Positions 26,527 through 34,994 of a DNA stretch of 64,000 bases are shown here, in pieces. Origin of the DNA: Pseudonocardia autotrophica. Its GTDB lineage: Bacteria > Actinomycetota > Actinomycetes > Mycobacteriales > Pseudonocardiaceae. Within the stretch, counting starts at the first letter, position 1; each line of letters starts with the position of its first letter. The position numbers were made by a program, and so were the translations under genes. The notes below the pieces were generated by a model. It was not told where the DNA came from. It was given only the letters and a program-made list of their open reading frames with translations, and did no database searches. The stretch lies in the NCBI RefSeq assembly GCF_003945385.1, contig NZ_AP018920.1, forward strand, positions 3,100,001 to 3,164,000, written 5' to 3'.

Positions 26527-28140
26527 ATGAGCGACAGCGCCGTCCGTGCCGCCGGCCCCCATCCGGCCGGTGTCCCCGCCGATCTCACCGGGCTGTCGTT
26601 CGAACCCCTCACCCCGACGTCGTTCCTGGACCGGGCTGCGGCCGCGCACGGTGACCGGGTCGCCGTCGTCGACGGGGACCTGCGGCTGACCTACGCCCAG
26701 CTGCACGAGCGGTGCCGCGCGCTGGCCGGCGGGCTCGCCGCGATCCATGGCGGACGCCCGGTGGCGGTGCTGGCACCGAACACGCACGTCGCGCTGGAGG
26801 CGACCTTTGGCGTGCCGTGGTCGGGCGCGCCGCTGGTCGCGGTGAACACCCGGCTCTCGGCGGGCGAGGTCGGCTACATCCTGCGCCACTCGCGGGCCTC
26901 GGTTCTGGTGTACGACCCGGTGTTCGACGAGCTCGTCGAGCAGGCACTGGCCGGGCTCGACGAGCCGCCGCAGGTCGTGCGGGTCGGCGACGACTACGAG
27001 CGGCTGATCAGCTGGGGCGAGCCCACCGCCGTCACCCCGGACGACGAGCGGTCACTGTTGTCGATCAACTACACGTCCGGCACGACCGGGCATCCCAAGG
27101 GCGTGATGTACCACCACCGGGGTGCCTACCTGCAGGCACTGGCGATGGTCGGGCACACCGGGCTGACGCCGTCGTCGGTTCACCTGTGGACGCTGCCCAT
27201 GTTCCACTGCAACGGCTGGTGCTTTCCCTGGGCGGTGACGGCGGCCGCCGCGACCCACGTCTGCCTGCCGAAGGTGGAGCCGGCCCGGATCTGGGAGCTG
27301 GTCCGTGAGCAGGGCGTCACACATCTCAACGGCGCCCCGACGGTGCTGTCGATGATCGCCTACGCACCGGAGGCCGGTCCGGTGCCGACACCGGTGCGGG
27401 TCGCGACCGGCGGCGCGCCGCCCAGCCCGGCGATCCTGCGCCGGATGGCCGAGCTCGGCTTCGACGTCACCCACCTCTACGGGCTGACCGAGACCTTCGG
27501 CCCGGCGATGATCTGCGACTGGCGCCCCGAGTGGAACGATCTCGACGGCGACCGGCAGGCCCGGCTCAAGGCCCGTCAAGGCGTCGGGAACCTGATCTCC
27601 CAGGCCGTCCGGGTGATCACCGACGACGGCGACGACGCACCGTCCGACGGCACGACCACCGGGCAGATCGCGTTGCGCGGCAACAACGTCATGCTTGGCT
27701 ACCTGAACGACGAGCAGGCCACCCGGGACGCCGCGCCGGACGGCTGGTTCCGCACCGGCGACATCGGCGTGATGCACCCGGACGGCTACGTCGAGCTCCG
27801 CGACCGCTCCAAGGACGTGATCATCTCGGGCGGCGAGAACATCGCCAGCGTCGAGGTCGAGCAGGCCATCGCCGATCATCCGGCGGTGCTGGAGGTCGCG
27901 GTGATCGCGATCCCGGACGAGCGCTGGGGCGAGGTGCCCGCGGCCTACGTGACCCTGCAGGAGGGCGCCTCGGCGACCGAGGAGGAGATCGTCGAGCACG
28001 TCCGCAGCCGGCTGGCCCGGTTCAAGGCGCCCAAGCGGGTGACCTTCACCGACCTGCCGAAGACCTCCACCGGCAAGATCCAGAAGTTCGTGCTGCGGGA
28101 CGCCGCGTGGGTCGGGCGGGAGCACCGGATCGGCTCCTGA
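26527..28140 (+). CDS. Acyl-CoA synthetase (AMP-dependent ligase, medium-chain/MMPA-CoA ligase-like)
   Basis: 537 residues from ATG 26527; GGGGAGGGG lies about 10 nt upstream. P-loop INYTSGTTGHPKGVMYHHRG near residues 178-197, adenylation motif HLYGLTETFGP, GWFRTGDIGVMHPDGYVELRDRSKD hinge, and C-terminal KTSTGKIQKF with the catalytic Lys. The segment ARLKARQGV is typical of the branch that includes DmdB and FadD-type medium-chain ligases. Forms acyl-CoA from acid, ATP and CoA. Single gene convergent with the L,D-transpeptidase (15-bp gap). Confidence 0.92.
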   Translation: MSDSAVRAAGPHPAGVPADLTGLSFEPLTPTSFLDRAAAAHGDRVAVVDGDLRLTYAQLHERCRALAGGLAAIHGGRPVAVLAPNTHVALEATFGVPWSGAPLVAVNTRLSAGEVGYILRHSRASVLVYDPVFDELVEQALAGLDEPPQVVRVGDDYERLISWGEPTAVTPDDERSLLSINYTSGTTGHPKGVMYHHRGAYLQALAMVGHTGLTPSSVHLWTLPMFHCNGWCFPWAVTAAAATHVCLPKVEPARIWELVREQGVTHLNGAPTVLSMIAYAPEAGPVPTPVRVATGGAPPSPAILRRMAELGFDVTHLYGLTETFGPAMICDWRPEWNDLDGDRQARLKARQGVGNLISQAVRVITDDGDDAPSDGTTTGQIALRGNNVMLGYLNDEQATRDAAPDGWFRTGDIGVMHPDGYVELRDRSKDVIISGGENIASVEVEQAIADHPAVLEVAVIAIPDERWGEVPAAYVTLQEGASATEEEIVEHVRSRLARFKAPKRVTFTDLPKTSTGKIQKFVLRDAAWVGREHRIGS

Positions 28141-28155
28141 GGGGGCCGGCCGGCC

Positions 28156-29418
28156 TCACGGCCCGGCGGTCCACTCCTCCCACGGAACGGTCCAGTCGTA
28201 GTAGAGGCCGTCCCGCGGGGTCAGCGGCTCGGAGCTGCCGGTGACCTCCACCGGGTCGCCGAAGGCCACCATCGCGAAGAACTCCTTCGCGTCCGCGGTG
28301 GACAGGTTGATGCAGCCGTGGCTGACGTTCCGGTTGCCCTGCGCGTATGTCGACGCCGGATTGGCGTGGATGAACTCTCCGTTGTTGGAGATCCGGACCG
28401 CCCAGTACTGCGGCTGGTCGACGTAGCCGTAGGCCTCGTTGGTCATCAGGACCTTCTCCGACTTCGCCATCACCACGTGCACGCCGGAGCGGGTGACCCG
28501 GTTCGGATCGGACTCCAGCCCGTAGGACGCGTCGTAGCGGGCGACCTCGCGGCCGTTCTCGACCACGGCGATCTGGTGGCTGCGGGTGTCGGCCTTGACG
28601 ATCCGGCTGGTGCCGATGGTGAAGGAGCGGTCGACGTCGGCGGTCGCCCAGCCGGCGTCGCCCAGGTCGAGCCCGCGCAGCGCGGCCCGCACCCGGACCT
28701 GGGTGCCGGCCGGCCAGTACTCCTTGGGCCGATAGTGCACCCGGGAGCCGTCGGCGTCGTCGGGCATCCACTTCCAGGCGCCCTCGACCGGCGTGGACGT
28801 CTCGACCGACAGGGTCTTCGAGACGGCCTGCTTCGCCTCGTCGGACAGGTCCGCCGGGAAGCTCAGCGCGACCGGGGCGCCGATGCCGACCTCGGCGCCG
28901 TCGCGGATGTTGAGCCGGCCCTCGATCTCGGTGTCCGGGTCGACGGTGCTGAACGCGTCCTCGGCGAGCGGACGGCGGGTGCCGTCGTCGAGCACCCAGG
29001 TGCCCGACCAGCGGTAGGTGCTGCCGAACTCCAGCGGGTCGGTGGCGGTCCAGCTGCGGCCGTCCGGTGCGAGGACGCCGGTGACGGGGCCGTCGTCGCC
29101 GGTCAGCGCGACGCCCTCCAGATGCCCGGCGCTCGCCGCGGCCCGTACCTGCCCGCGGGGCGCGACCGGGGGCCCCGGCCGGGGCACGGTCGTCACGAAC
29201 GCGGGGACCTGCGGCTGCGGTGGCTCGGCGCCCGCCCCGGCGAGGTTGCGTGCGATCGTCTCCCCGATCCCGCCGCCCGCGACGGCCGCGGTGGCACCCG
29301 CGACCGACGCCACGAGTACCACCAGCGCCGCGGTGAGCGTCGCGAGGCTCCGGCGGTGCAACGAACGCCGCCGACGCGGCGAGTGCCGTCCGCGCGACCG
29401 CTCCCAGGACCTGGACAT
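28156..29418 (-). CDS. L,D-transpeptidase with Ig-like domains and YkuD catalytic domain
   Basis: 420 residues. Arg-rich N-terminus and one membrane segment (LATLTAALVVLVASVAGATAAV, ~25-46) as a signal anchor; Ala/Pro-rich linker; two Ig-like domains (~95-290); YkuD domain to the end with HANPASTYAQGNRNVSHGC (catalytic Cys369, His367). This is the mycobacterial LdtMt layout. The enzyme makes 3-3 cross-links in peptidoglycan outside the membrane and is usually resistant to most penicillins. The C-terminal WTVPWEEW tail is also family-typical. Starts at ATG 29418, divergent from the cysteine-desulfurase-like gene. Confidence 0.95.
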   Translation of the reverse strand: MSRSWERSRGRHSPRRRRSLHRRSLATLTAALVVLVASVAGATAAVAGGGIGETIARNLAGAGAEPPQPQVPAFVTTVPRPGPPVAPRGQVRAAASAGHLEGVALTGDDGPVTGVLAPDGRSWTATDPLEFGSTYRWSGTWVLDDGTRRPLAEDAFSTVDPDTEIEGRLNIRDGAEVGIGAPVALSFPADLSDEAKQAVSKTLSVETSTPVEGAWKWMPDDADGSRVHYRPKEYWPAGTQVRVRAALRGLDLGDAGWATADVDRSFTIGTSRIVKADTRSHQIAVVENGREVARYDASYGLESDPNRVTRSGVHVVMAKSEKVLMTNEAYGYVDQPQYWAVRISNNGEFIHANPASTYAQGNRNVSHGCINLSTADAKEFFAMVAFGDPVEVTGSSEPLTPRDGLYYDWTVPWEEWTAGP

Positions 29419-29498
29419 GGGGTCATGATCCCCCGGAGGTCACCCACACGGGGTCACCGACACATCACCATTCGATCACCGGATGCGAGTCTGGTGCC

Positions 29499-30698
29499 AT
29501 GAGCTACGACGTCGCCGCCATCCGCAGCCGGTTCCCGTCGCTGCGTGCCGGGATCGCGCACTTCGACGGGCCCGGCGGCTCCCAGGTGCCGGATGCGGTG
29601 GCCGGCGCGGTCGCCGGTGCGCTCACCTCCCCGCTGGCCAACCGTGGCACGATCACCAGCGGCGAGCGCGCGGCGGACGCGATCGTGCACGGTGCCCGGG
29701 CGGCGATCGGCGACCTGCTCGGCGCCGATCCGCGCGGTGTGGTGTTCGGGCGCAGCATGACCGCGCTGACCTTCGACCTGGCGCGGACACTGGCGGCGAC
29801 CTGGGAACCGGGCGACGAGATCGTCGTCACCCGGCTGGACCACGACGCGAACATCCGGCCGTGGGTGATCGCCGCCGAGGCGGCGGGGGTGACCGTGCGG
29901 TGGCTGGACTTCGACCCGGACACCGCCGAGCTGGACGACGTCGCACCGCTGCTGTCGGAACGGACCCGGCTGGTCGCGGTGACCGGGGCGTCGAACCTGG
30001 TCGGCACCCGTCCGGACATTCCGGCGATCGCCGCCGCCGTGCACGCCGCCGGGGCACTGCTGATGGTCGACGGCGTGCACCTGACCGCGCACGAGCCGGT
30101 CGACGTGCGTGCGCTCGGCGCCGACTTCTACGCCTGCTCGCCCTACAAGTTCCTCGGCCCGCACTGCGGGGCGCTCGCCGCCGATCCGGCGCTGCTGGAG
30201 TCGCTGCACCCGGCGAAGCTGCTGCCGTCCTCGGACGCGGTCCCGGAGCGGTTCGAGCTCGGCACACTGCCCTACGAGCTGCTGGCCGGCACGACCGCCG
30301 CCGTCGAGTTCCTGGCCGGTCTCGACACCGGCGCCACCGGGGACCGGCGGGCCCGGCTGCGGGCGTCGATGACGGCGGTCGGCGTGCACGAGCTGGGGCT
30401 GCGCGAGCGGATCGAGTCCCACCTGAGCGGACTCCCCGGCGTGACGGTGCGTTCGCGGGCCGCGTCCCGGACACCGACCCTGCTGGTCACCGTCGACGGC
30501 CACGAGCCGCAGCAGGTGTACCGGTATCTGGCGGAGCGCCGGATCGCGGCACCCGCCGCGTCGTTCTACGCGCTGGAGTGCTCGCGCCGGCTCGGCCTGG
30601 GTGACACCGGGGCCCTGCGGATCGGACTGGCCTGCTACACCGACGAATCCGACGTGGACCGGCTGCTCGGCGCACTGTCCGGTCTGGTCGGGGCCTGA
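29499..30698 (+). CDS. Cysteine desulfurase-like class V aminotransferase
   Basis: 399 residues. N-terminal FDGPGGSQVPDAV motif; PLP-contact residues in RLDHDANIRPW (His stacking on PLP) and MVDGVHLTAH (Asp); the Schiff-base Lys in ACSPYKFLGPHCG (~205-217). The overall pattern matches the VC1184-type cysteine-desulfurase-like group rather than housekeeping SufS/IscS, and I see no reactive Cys loop of the SufS kind. It may act on an unidentified amino acid. It sits 23 bp ahead of a FecBCD-type ABC operon on the same strand, so co-transcription is likely, though a functional link is unproven. Confidence 0.85.
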   Translation: MSYDVAAIRSRFPSLRAGIAHFDGPGGSQVPDAVAGAVAGALTSPLANRGTITSGERAADAIVHGARAAIGDLLGADPRGVVFGRSMTALTFDLARTLAATWEPGDEIVVTRLDHDANIRPWVIAAEAAGVTVRWLDFDPDTAELDDVAPLLSERTRLVAVTGASNLVGTRPDIPAIAAAVHAAGALLMVDGVHLTAHEPVDVRALGADFYACSPYKFLGPHCGALAADPALLESLHPAKLLPSSDAVPERFELGTLPYELLAGTTAAVEFLAGLDTGATGDRRARLRASMTAVGVHELGLRERIESHLSGLPGVTVRSRAASRTPTLLVTVDGHEPQQVYRYLAERRIAAPAASFYALECSRRLGLGDTGALRIGLACYTDESDVDRLLGALSGLVGA

Positions 30699-30721
30699 CC
30701 GACGTATGTGAGACTGTTCAG

Positions 30722-31897
30722 GTGATTCGCCTTCGGTGGCTCGCCGCCGCATCGCTGTCCCTGCTGTTGCTCGCCGGGTGCTCGGCGCCCACCGTCGCCC
30801 CGGAGCGGGCGGCCGGCTGCATCCCGGGAGCCGGGGAGGCCCCCACCACCGGCGTCTCGTTCTCGCACGCCACCAACGTCGAGATCGTCGGCGGTGACGA
30901 CTATCGGGTGCTGACCGTCCGCCAGCCCTATCCGGGCGGGGACCTGCAGTCGGTGGTGCTGCTCGGCTGCGACCAGGCGGATCCGGCGCTGCCTGCCGAG
31001 CTGACCGACGCCCCGGTGCTGCGGACCCCGGTCGACGGGATCTTCGCCTACTCCACCACCCAGCTCCCGATGATCACCGAGCTGGGCGAGCTGGACCGGC
31101 TGACCGGCGTGGGCTCGCTCGACCTGATCAGCGACGAGACGGTGCGCGAGCACGTCGAGTCCGGTGCCGCCGTCGAGTTCGGGCGGAACTTCGCGATCGA
31201 CGCCGAGCGGGTCGTCGCCGAGTCCCCGCCGGTGCTGCTCACCGGCGGCGAGGACGATCCGGCCCTGCCGGCACTCGCCGCGGCCGGGACCCCGACCGTC
31301 GGCTGGGCCGATTACCTGGAGACCGGCGCGCTCGGCCAGGCCGAGTGGATCAAGGTGATGGGCGCGCTGACCGGAAACGACGCCGAGGCGGCCGCCGCGT
31401 TCGAGGGCATCGAGCAGCGCTACACCGAGCTCGCCGGGCGGGTCCGCGGCGCCGAGCCGACGCCGATCGTCGCCGGGCAGCCCTACCAGGGCAGCTGGCC
31501 GGTCCCCGGCGGTGACTCGACGGCCGGGATCCTGTTCCAGGACGCCGGCGCGTCCTGGTCGGGGGAGCGGGAGCGGGCCACCGGCCGGCTGCCGCAGGCC
31601 CTGGAGTCGGTGCTCGCCGAGGACGGCGACGCCCGCATCTGGCTCGCCGACGGTCCGTGGAACACCACCGCCGACATCGCCGCCACCGACCCGCGGCTGA
31701 CCTCGATCGCCGCCGCCGGGCCGGACGGGCAGGTCTGGACCAGGGACCGGTTCCTCGGCCCGACCGGCGGCAACCAGATCTACGAGCGGGGCGTGCTGCA
31801 TCCCGACGAGATCCTCGCCGACCTGACCGCGATCCTGCACCCCGACCTGATGCCCGGCCACGAGTTCGTCTACTACCGGCAGGTGCCCACCGGATGA
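30722..31897 (+). CDS. ABC transporter substrate-binding lipoprotein (class III, FecB/MolA-like)
   Basis: 391 residues from GTG 30722. Lipobox LAGC (Cys20). The TroA-like two-lobe fold is suggested by YRVLTVRQPYPGG, DGIFAYSTTQLPMITELGEL (first lobe), a long linking helix region (EWIKVMGALTGNDAEAAAAFEGIEQRY) and ERGVLHPDEILADLTAILHP at the end. Length is larger than typical siderophore binders. It captures the substrate for the permease and ATPase that follow with ATGA/GTGA overlaps. Ligand could be a metallophore, heme, cobamide, or an oxyanion; molybdate or tungstate is suggested by the adjacent storage-protein genes (inference). Confidence 0.88.
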   Translation: MIRLRWLAAASLSLLLLAGCSAPTVAPERAAGCIPGAGEAPTTGVSFSHATNVEIVGGDDYRVLTVRQPYPGGDLQSVVLLGCDQADPALPAELTDAPVLRTPVDGIFAYSTTQLPMITELGELDRLTGVGSLDLISDETVREHVESGAAVEFGRNFAIDAERVVAESPPVLLTGGEDDPALPALAAAGTPTVGWADYLETGALGQAEWIKVMGALTGNDAEAAAAFEGIEQRYTELAGRVRGAEPTPIVAGQPYQGSWPVPGGDSTAGILFQDAGASWSGERERATGRLPQALESVLAEDGDARIWLADGPWNTTADIAATDPRLTSIAAAGPDGQVWTRDRFLGPTGGNQIYERGVLHPDEILADLTAILHPDLMPGHEFVYYRQVPTG

Positions 31898-33033
31898 CGG
31901 GCGCCGCGCCGCGTCACCCGGTGGCCGGCGCCGCGCCGTCCCCGGTCCCCGCACCCGATCGCTCCGCGCAGCGCTCGGGCGGCCGCGCCGCGGTCGTGCT
32001 GGGGGTGCTCGCCGTCGCCGCGGTGCTGCTCTTCGCGCTGGCCGTGTCGACCGGCTCGGTGATCATCGGACCGGCTCGGACGCTGTCCGCGCTGTTCGGC
32101 GTCGGCTCCCCGGATCCGCGGCTGGACCTGCTGGTCACCGACCTGCGGGTACCGCGCGCGGTGACGGCGGCGCTGGCCGGGGCCGCACTCGGCACGGCCG
32201 GCCTGCTCACCCAGACCCTGTTCCGCAACCCGCTGGCCGAGCCCTACGTGCTCGGCGTGAGCGCGGGCGCCGGGCTCGGTGTCGCGCTGATCACCACGCT
32301 CGGCGCGGCCGCGGGCGCCACCGCGTTCGCGACCGGCGGCCTCGGCGCGGCACCGGTGCCCGGCGGGCGACTGGGCATGGTCGGCGCGGCCGCGGTCGGT
32401 GCCGCACTCGTGCTCGGGCTGGTCCTGCTGCTGTCGCGGTTCGCGCGCTCGGTGACGGCGCTGCTGGTGATCGGCGTGATGATCGGCTCGGCGATCACCG
32501 CCGTGGTCAGCCTGCTGCTGGTGTGGACCGACCCGGACACCGCGCAGCAGTTCCTGATGTGGGGCCTGGGCAGCGTGAGCGGGGTGGCCCGCGCCGAGCT
32601 GCCGGTGCTCGGGGTGATCGCCGGCGCCGGACTCCTCGGGGTGTGGCTGCTGGCCAAGCCGCTGGACGGGCTGCTGCTCGGCGACGACTACGCGCGCACC
32701 GCCGGGGTCGACGTGGCCAGGGTGCGGCTGGGGGTGCTGATCGTCGCCGCCGTGCTGGCCGGGACGGTCACCGCGTTCTGCGGGCCGATCGGGTTCCTCG
32801 GGATCGCGGTGCCGCACCTGGCCCGGATGGCGGTCGGGACCTCACGGCACCGGGTGCTGGTGCCGGCGACCGCGCTGACCGGGGCGGTGGTCGGGCTGGC
32901 CTGCGCGATCGCCGCGCACCCGCCGGGGGTCGGCACGGTGATCCCGCTGAACGTGGTGACCTCGCTGGTCGGGGCGCCCGTGGTGATCGCGGTGCTGCTG
33001 CGCTCCCGGCGCCTGGGCGGGGGCGCGTGGTGA
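31894..33033 (+). CDS. FecCD/BtuC-type ABC permease
   Basis: 379 residues from ATG 31894, overlapping the binding-protein stop by 4 bp. About ten hydrophobic helices. Motifs of the class II importer permease family: LRVPRAVTAALAGAALGTAGLLTQ, FRNPLAEPYVLGVSAGAGLG (~115-135), and GPIGFLGIAVPHLARMAVG, which contacts the ATPase. It forms the homodimeric channel. In Haemophilus the related MolB carries molybdate/tungstate, while others carry siderophores or B12; sequence alone does not decide between them. Confidence 0.93.
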   Translation: MTGAAPRHPVAGAAPSPVPAPDRSAQRSGGRAAVVLGVLAVAAVLLFALAVSTGSVIIGPARTLSALFGVGSPDPRLDLLVTDLRVPRAVTAALAGAALGTAGLLTQTLFRNPLAEPYVLGVSAGAGLGVALITTLGAAAGATAFATGGLGAAPVPGGRLGMVGAAAVGAALVLGLVLLLSRFARSVTALLVIGVMIGSAITAVVSLLLVWTDPDTAQQFLMWGLGSVSGVARAELPVLGVIAGAGLLGVWLLAKPLDGLLLGDDYARTAGVDVARVRLGVLIVAAVLAGTVTAFCGPIGFLGIAVPHLARMAVGTSRHRVLVPATALTGAVVGLACAIAAHPPGVGTVIPLNVVTSLVGAPVVIAVLLRSRRLGGGAW

Positions 33034-33836
33034 GCGGGCTGGTGCTGTCCGGGCTGACCGTGGGGTACCGGGCCGATGGGGCGCTGCGCCGCGGCCGGGC
33101 CGCGCCGGTGCTGTCCGGGATCGACGCCGTCGCCGGCCGCGGCGAGCTGACCGTGCTGCTCGGGCCGAACGGTGCCGGCAAGTCCACGCTGCTGCGCACC
33201 CTCGCCGGGCTGCAGCCCGCGCTGGGCGGATCGGCGGCTCTCGACGACGGCGATCTGCTCGCCCTGCGTGCCCCGGCCAGGGCCCGCCGGGTCGGGGTCG
33301 TGCTCACCGACCGGCCGGATCCGGGGCTGCTGACCGGGCGCGACGTCGTCGAGCTGGGGCGGTTGCCGCACACCGGCACCGGCGGCGTCCTGGGGCCGGC
33401 CGACGATGCCGCCGTCGACACCGCGATCGACGCCGTCCGGGCCGGGCCGCTGGCCGGGCGCCCGCTCGCGCGGCTCTCCGACGGCGAGCGGCAGCGGATG
33501 ATGGTCGCGCGGGCACTGGCCCAGCAGCCCTCGCTGCTGCTGCTCGACGAGCCGAGTGCGTTCCTCGACGTCGCCGCCCGGGTCGCGCTGCTCGGCCTGC
33601 TGCGCCGGCTGGCCCGAGAGCAGGGCCTCTGCGTGCTGCTGTCCACGCACGACCTGGAGCTGGCGCTGCGGCTCGCCGACCGGGCGTGGCTGCTCGACGG
33701 CGCCGGCGGGATCGTCACCGGCACGCCGGACGAGCTCGCTGCCTCCGGTGCGGTGGGTGCGGCGTTCGACACCGACGAGCTGGTCTTCGACGCGGGCTCC
33801 GGCACGTTCCGGCTGCGGTCCGGCGCGGGGGCCTGA
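33030..33836 (+). CDS. ABC transporter ATP-binding protein (FecE/BtuD-type)
   Basis: 268 residues from GTG 33030 (GTGA overlap with the permease stop). Walker A GPNGAGKST at 45-53, signature LSDGERQR at 149-156, Walker B LLLLDEPSAFLD with Asp173-Glu174, and switch His in LLSTHDLELAL. All catalytic elements are intact. It powers the binding-protein-dependent importer encoded by the two preceding genes. The operon ends here; 330 bp separate it from mosB. Confidence 0.94.
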   Translation: MSGLVLSGLTVGYRADGALRRGRAAPVLSGIDAVAGRGELTVLLGPNGAGKSTLLRTLAGLQPALGGSAALDDGDLLALRAPARARRVGVVLTDRPDPGLLTGRDVVELGRLPHTGTGGVLGPADDAAVDTAIDAVRAGPLAGRPLARLSDGERQRMMVARALAQQPSLLLLDEPSAFLDVAARVALLGLLRRLAREQGLCVLLSTHDLELALRLADRAWLLDGAGGIVTGTPDELAASGAVGAAFDTDELVFDAGSGTFRLRSGAGA

Positions 33837-34166
33837 GCACCACTGCCGCCACACGTTCGCGCCGTCTCCGCCGGTCCCCCGTGGCGCGGTGGCGTACCGC
33901 GGTTGCGGAGGCCCGCGGCGGAGCGGGGCGGAGGCGCGGAACGGGTCACAGAGAGTGGCATGGATCACTCAGGTGGGGCGCTGATCAGCGGATACGGACC
34001 GGTGCGGCATGACCGTCCGCGCCGACGGCGCGGTGGCCGGACCCGGCGCCGCAGCCCGTTGGGTGCGTTCCGTGGCACCGTCCGACACAGGGCGACCTGC
34101 AGTCGCTAGGTTCGCGCTCGACCGCACGGCCCGTCCGGGTCTGCGCGCCGAACACGAGGAGATGCG
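33837..34166. other. Intergenic region upstream of mosB
   Basis: 330 bp without a credible gene. A possible -10 (TAGGTT, 34107-34112) lies 54 nt before the mosB ATG, with a weak CCGACA -35 about 19 nt further up. GAGGA at 34156-34160 is the mosB ribosome site. I saw no ModE-type palindrome and no recognisable molybdenum-cofactor riboswitch. Confidence 0.4.
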
Positions 34167-34994
34167 ATGACGCACGCCGCGACCGCGGCCGATCTCGAAT
34201 CGCTGCTGCTGACCCGGTCGCTGGACGACCCGGAGCTCGCGGCGGCCACCGAGCGGATTCCCGACACCCCTGTGCTGCCGGACGTGTCGGTGGTGAAGGT
34301 CGGCGGCCAGAGTTTCGTCGACCGTGGGCGGGCTGCGGTGTTCCCGCTGGTCGAGGAGCTGCTCGAGGCTCGGGCTGCGCACCGGCTGCTGATCGGCACC
34401 GGTGGTGGGACGCGGGCCCGGCACGCCTATGCGCTGGCCGCGGAGCTGGGCCTGCCGACCGGGGTACTCAGCTCGGTCGGTAATGCCGTCGCCGGGCAGA
34501 ACGCCACGATGCTGGGCTACCTGATGGCCAAGCACGGTGTGCCGGTCGTCTCCGGTGGCGGGTTCGAGGCGTTGCCGCTGTATCTGTCGGAGTCGCGTGC
34601 GGCGATCTTCGCCGGGATGCCGCCGTACGCGATGTGGCAGCCGCTGCCCGACGAGGGCGTCATCCCGCCCTACCGCACCGACGCGGGCTGCTATCTGGTC
34701 GCCGAGACCTACGGCTGCAAGAACATGATCTTCGTCAAGGACGAGGACGGCCTGTACACGGCGAACCCGAAGACCGACCCGTCGGCGACCCTGATCCCGC
34801 AGATCAGCGCCGAGGAGCTGATCGAGCGGGACCTGCCGGACCTGATCGTGGAACGGCCGGTGCTGGACCTGCTGCGCCGGGCCCGGCACGTCCGGTCGAT
34901 CCAGATCGTCAACGGGCTGGTGCCCGGCAACCTGACCCGGGCCCTGGCCGGCGAGCACGTCGGCACGATCATCACCGCCGGAGGTGCGCGATGA
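34167..34994 (+). CDS. mosB: Molybdenum storage protein subunit beta (MosB)
   Basis: 275 residues of the UMP-kinase/amino-acid-kinase fold. Key stretches agree closely with Azotobacter vinelandii MosB as I remember it: VVKVGGQSFVDRGRAAVFPL (nucleotide-binding start), IGTGGGTRARHAYALAAELG, GMPPYAMW, EGVIPPYRTDAGCYL, MIFVKDEDGLYTANPKTD and the near-identical end VNGLVPGNLTRALAGEHVGT. In Azotobacter an alpha3beta3 cage hydrolyses ATP to load about a hundred Mo or W atoms as polyoxometalate clusters. Presence in an actinobacterium without nearby nitrogenase is unusual. The mosA gene follows with an ATGA overlap. Confidence 0.93.
   Translation: MTHAATAADLESLLLTRSLDDPELAAATERIPDTPVLPDVSVVKVGGQSFVDRGRAAVFPLVEELLEARAAHRLLIGTGGGTRARHAYALAAELGLPTGVLSSVGNAVAGQNATMLGYLMAKHGVPVVSGGGFEALPLYLSESRAAIFAGMPPYAMWQPLPDEGVIPPYRTDAGCYLVAETYGCKNMIFVKDEDGLYTANPKTDPSATLIPQISAEELIERDLPDLIVERPVLDLLRRARHVRSIQIVNGLVPGNLTRALAGEHVGTIITAGGAR

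Noticed and set aside
23299..26889. 1196-codon minus-strand open frame across four genes
   Set aside because: Overlaps the hydrolase in another frame and is antisense to the crotonase, secreted protein and part of the ligase; composition is typical of a third-position-GC shadow.
33837..34166. Molybdenum-cofactor riboswitch or ModE site before mosB
   Set aside because: I could not find the expected conserved core or ATAT-type palindrome; only a weak promoter-like pair.
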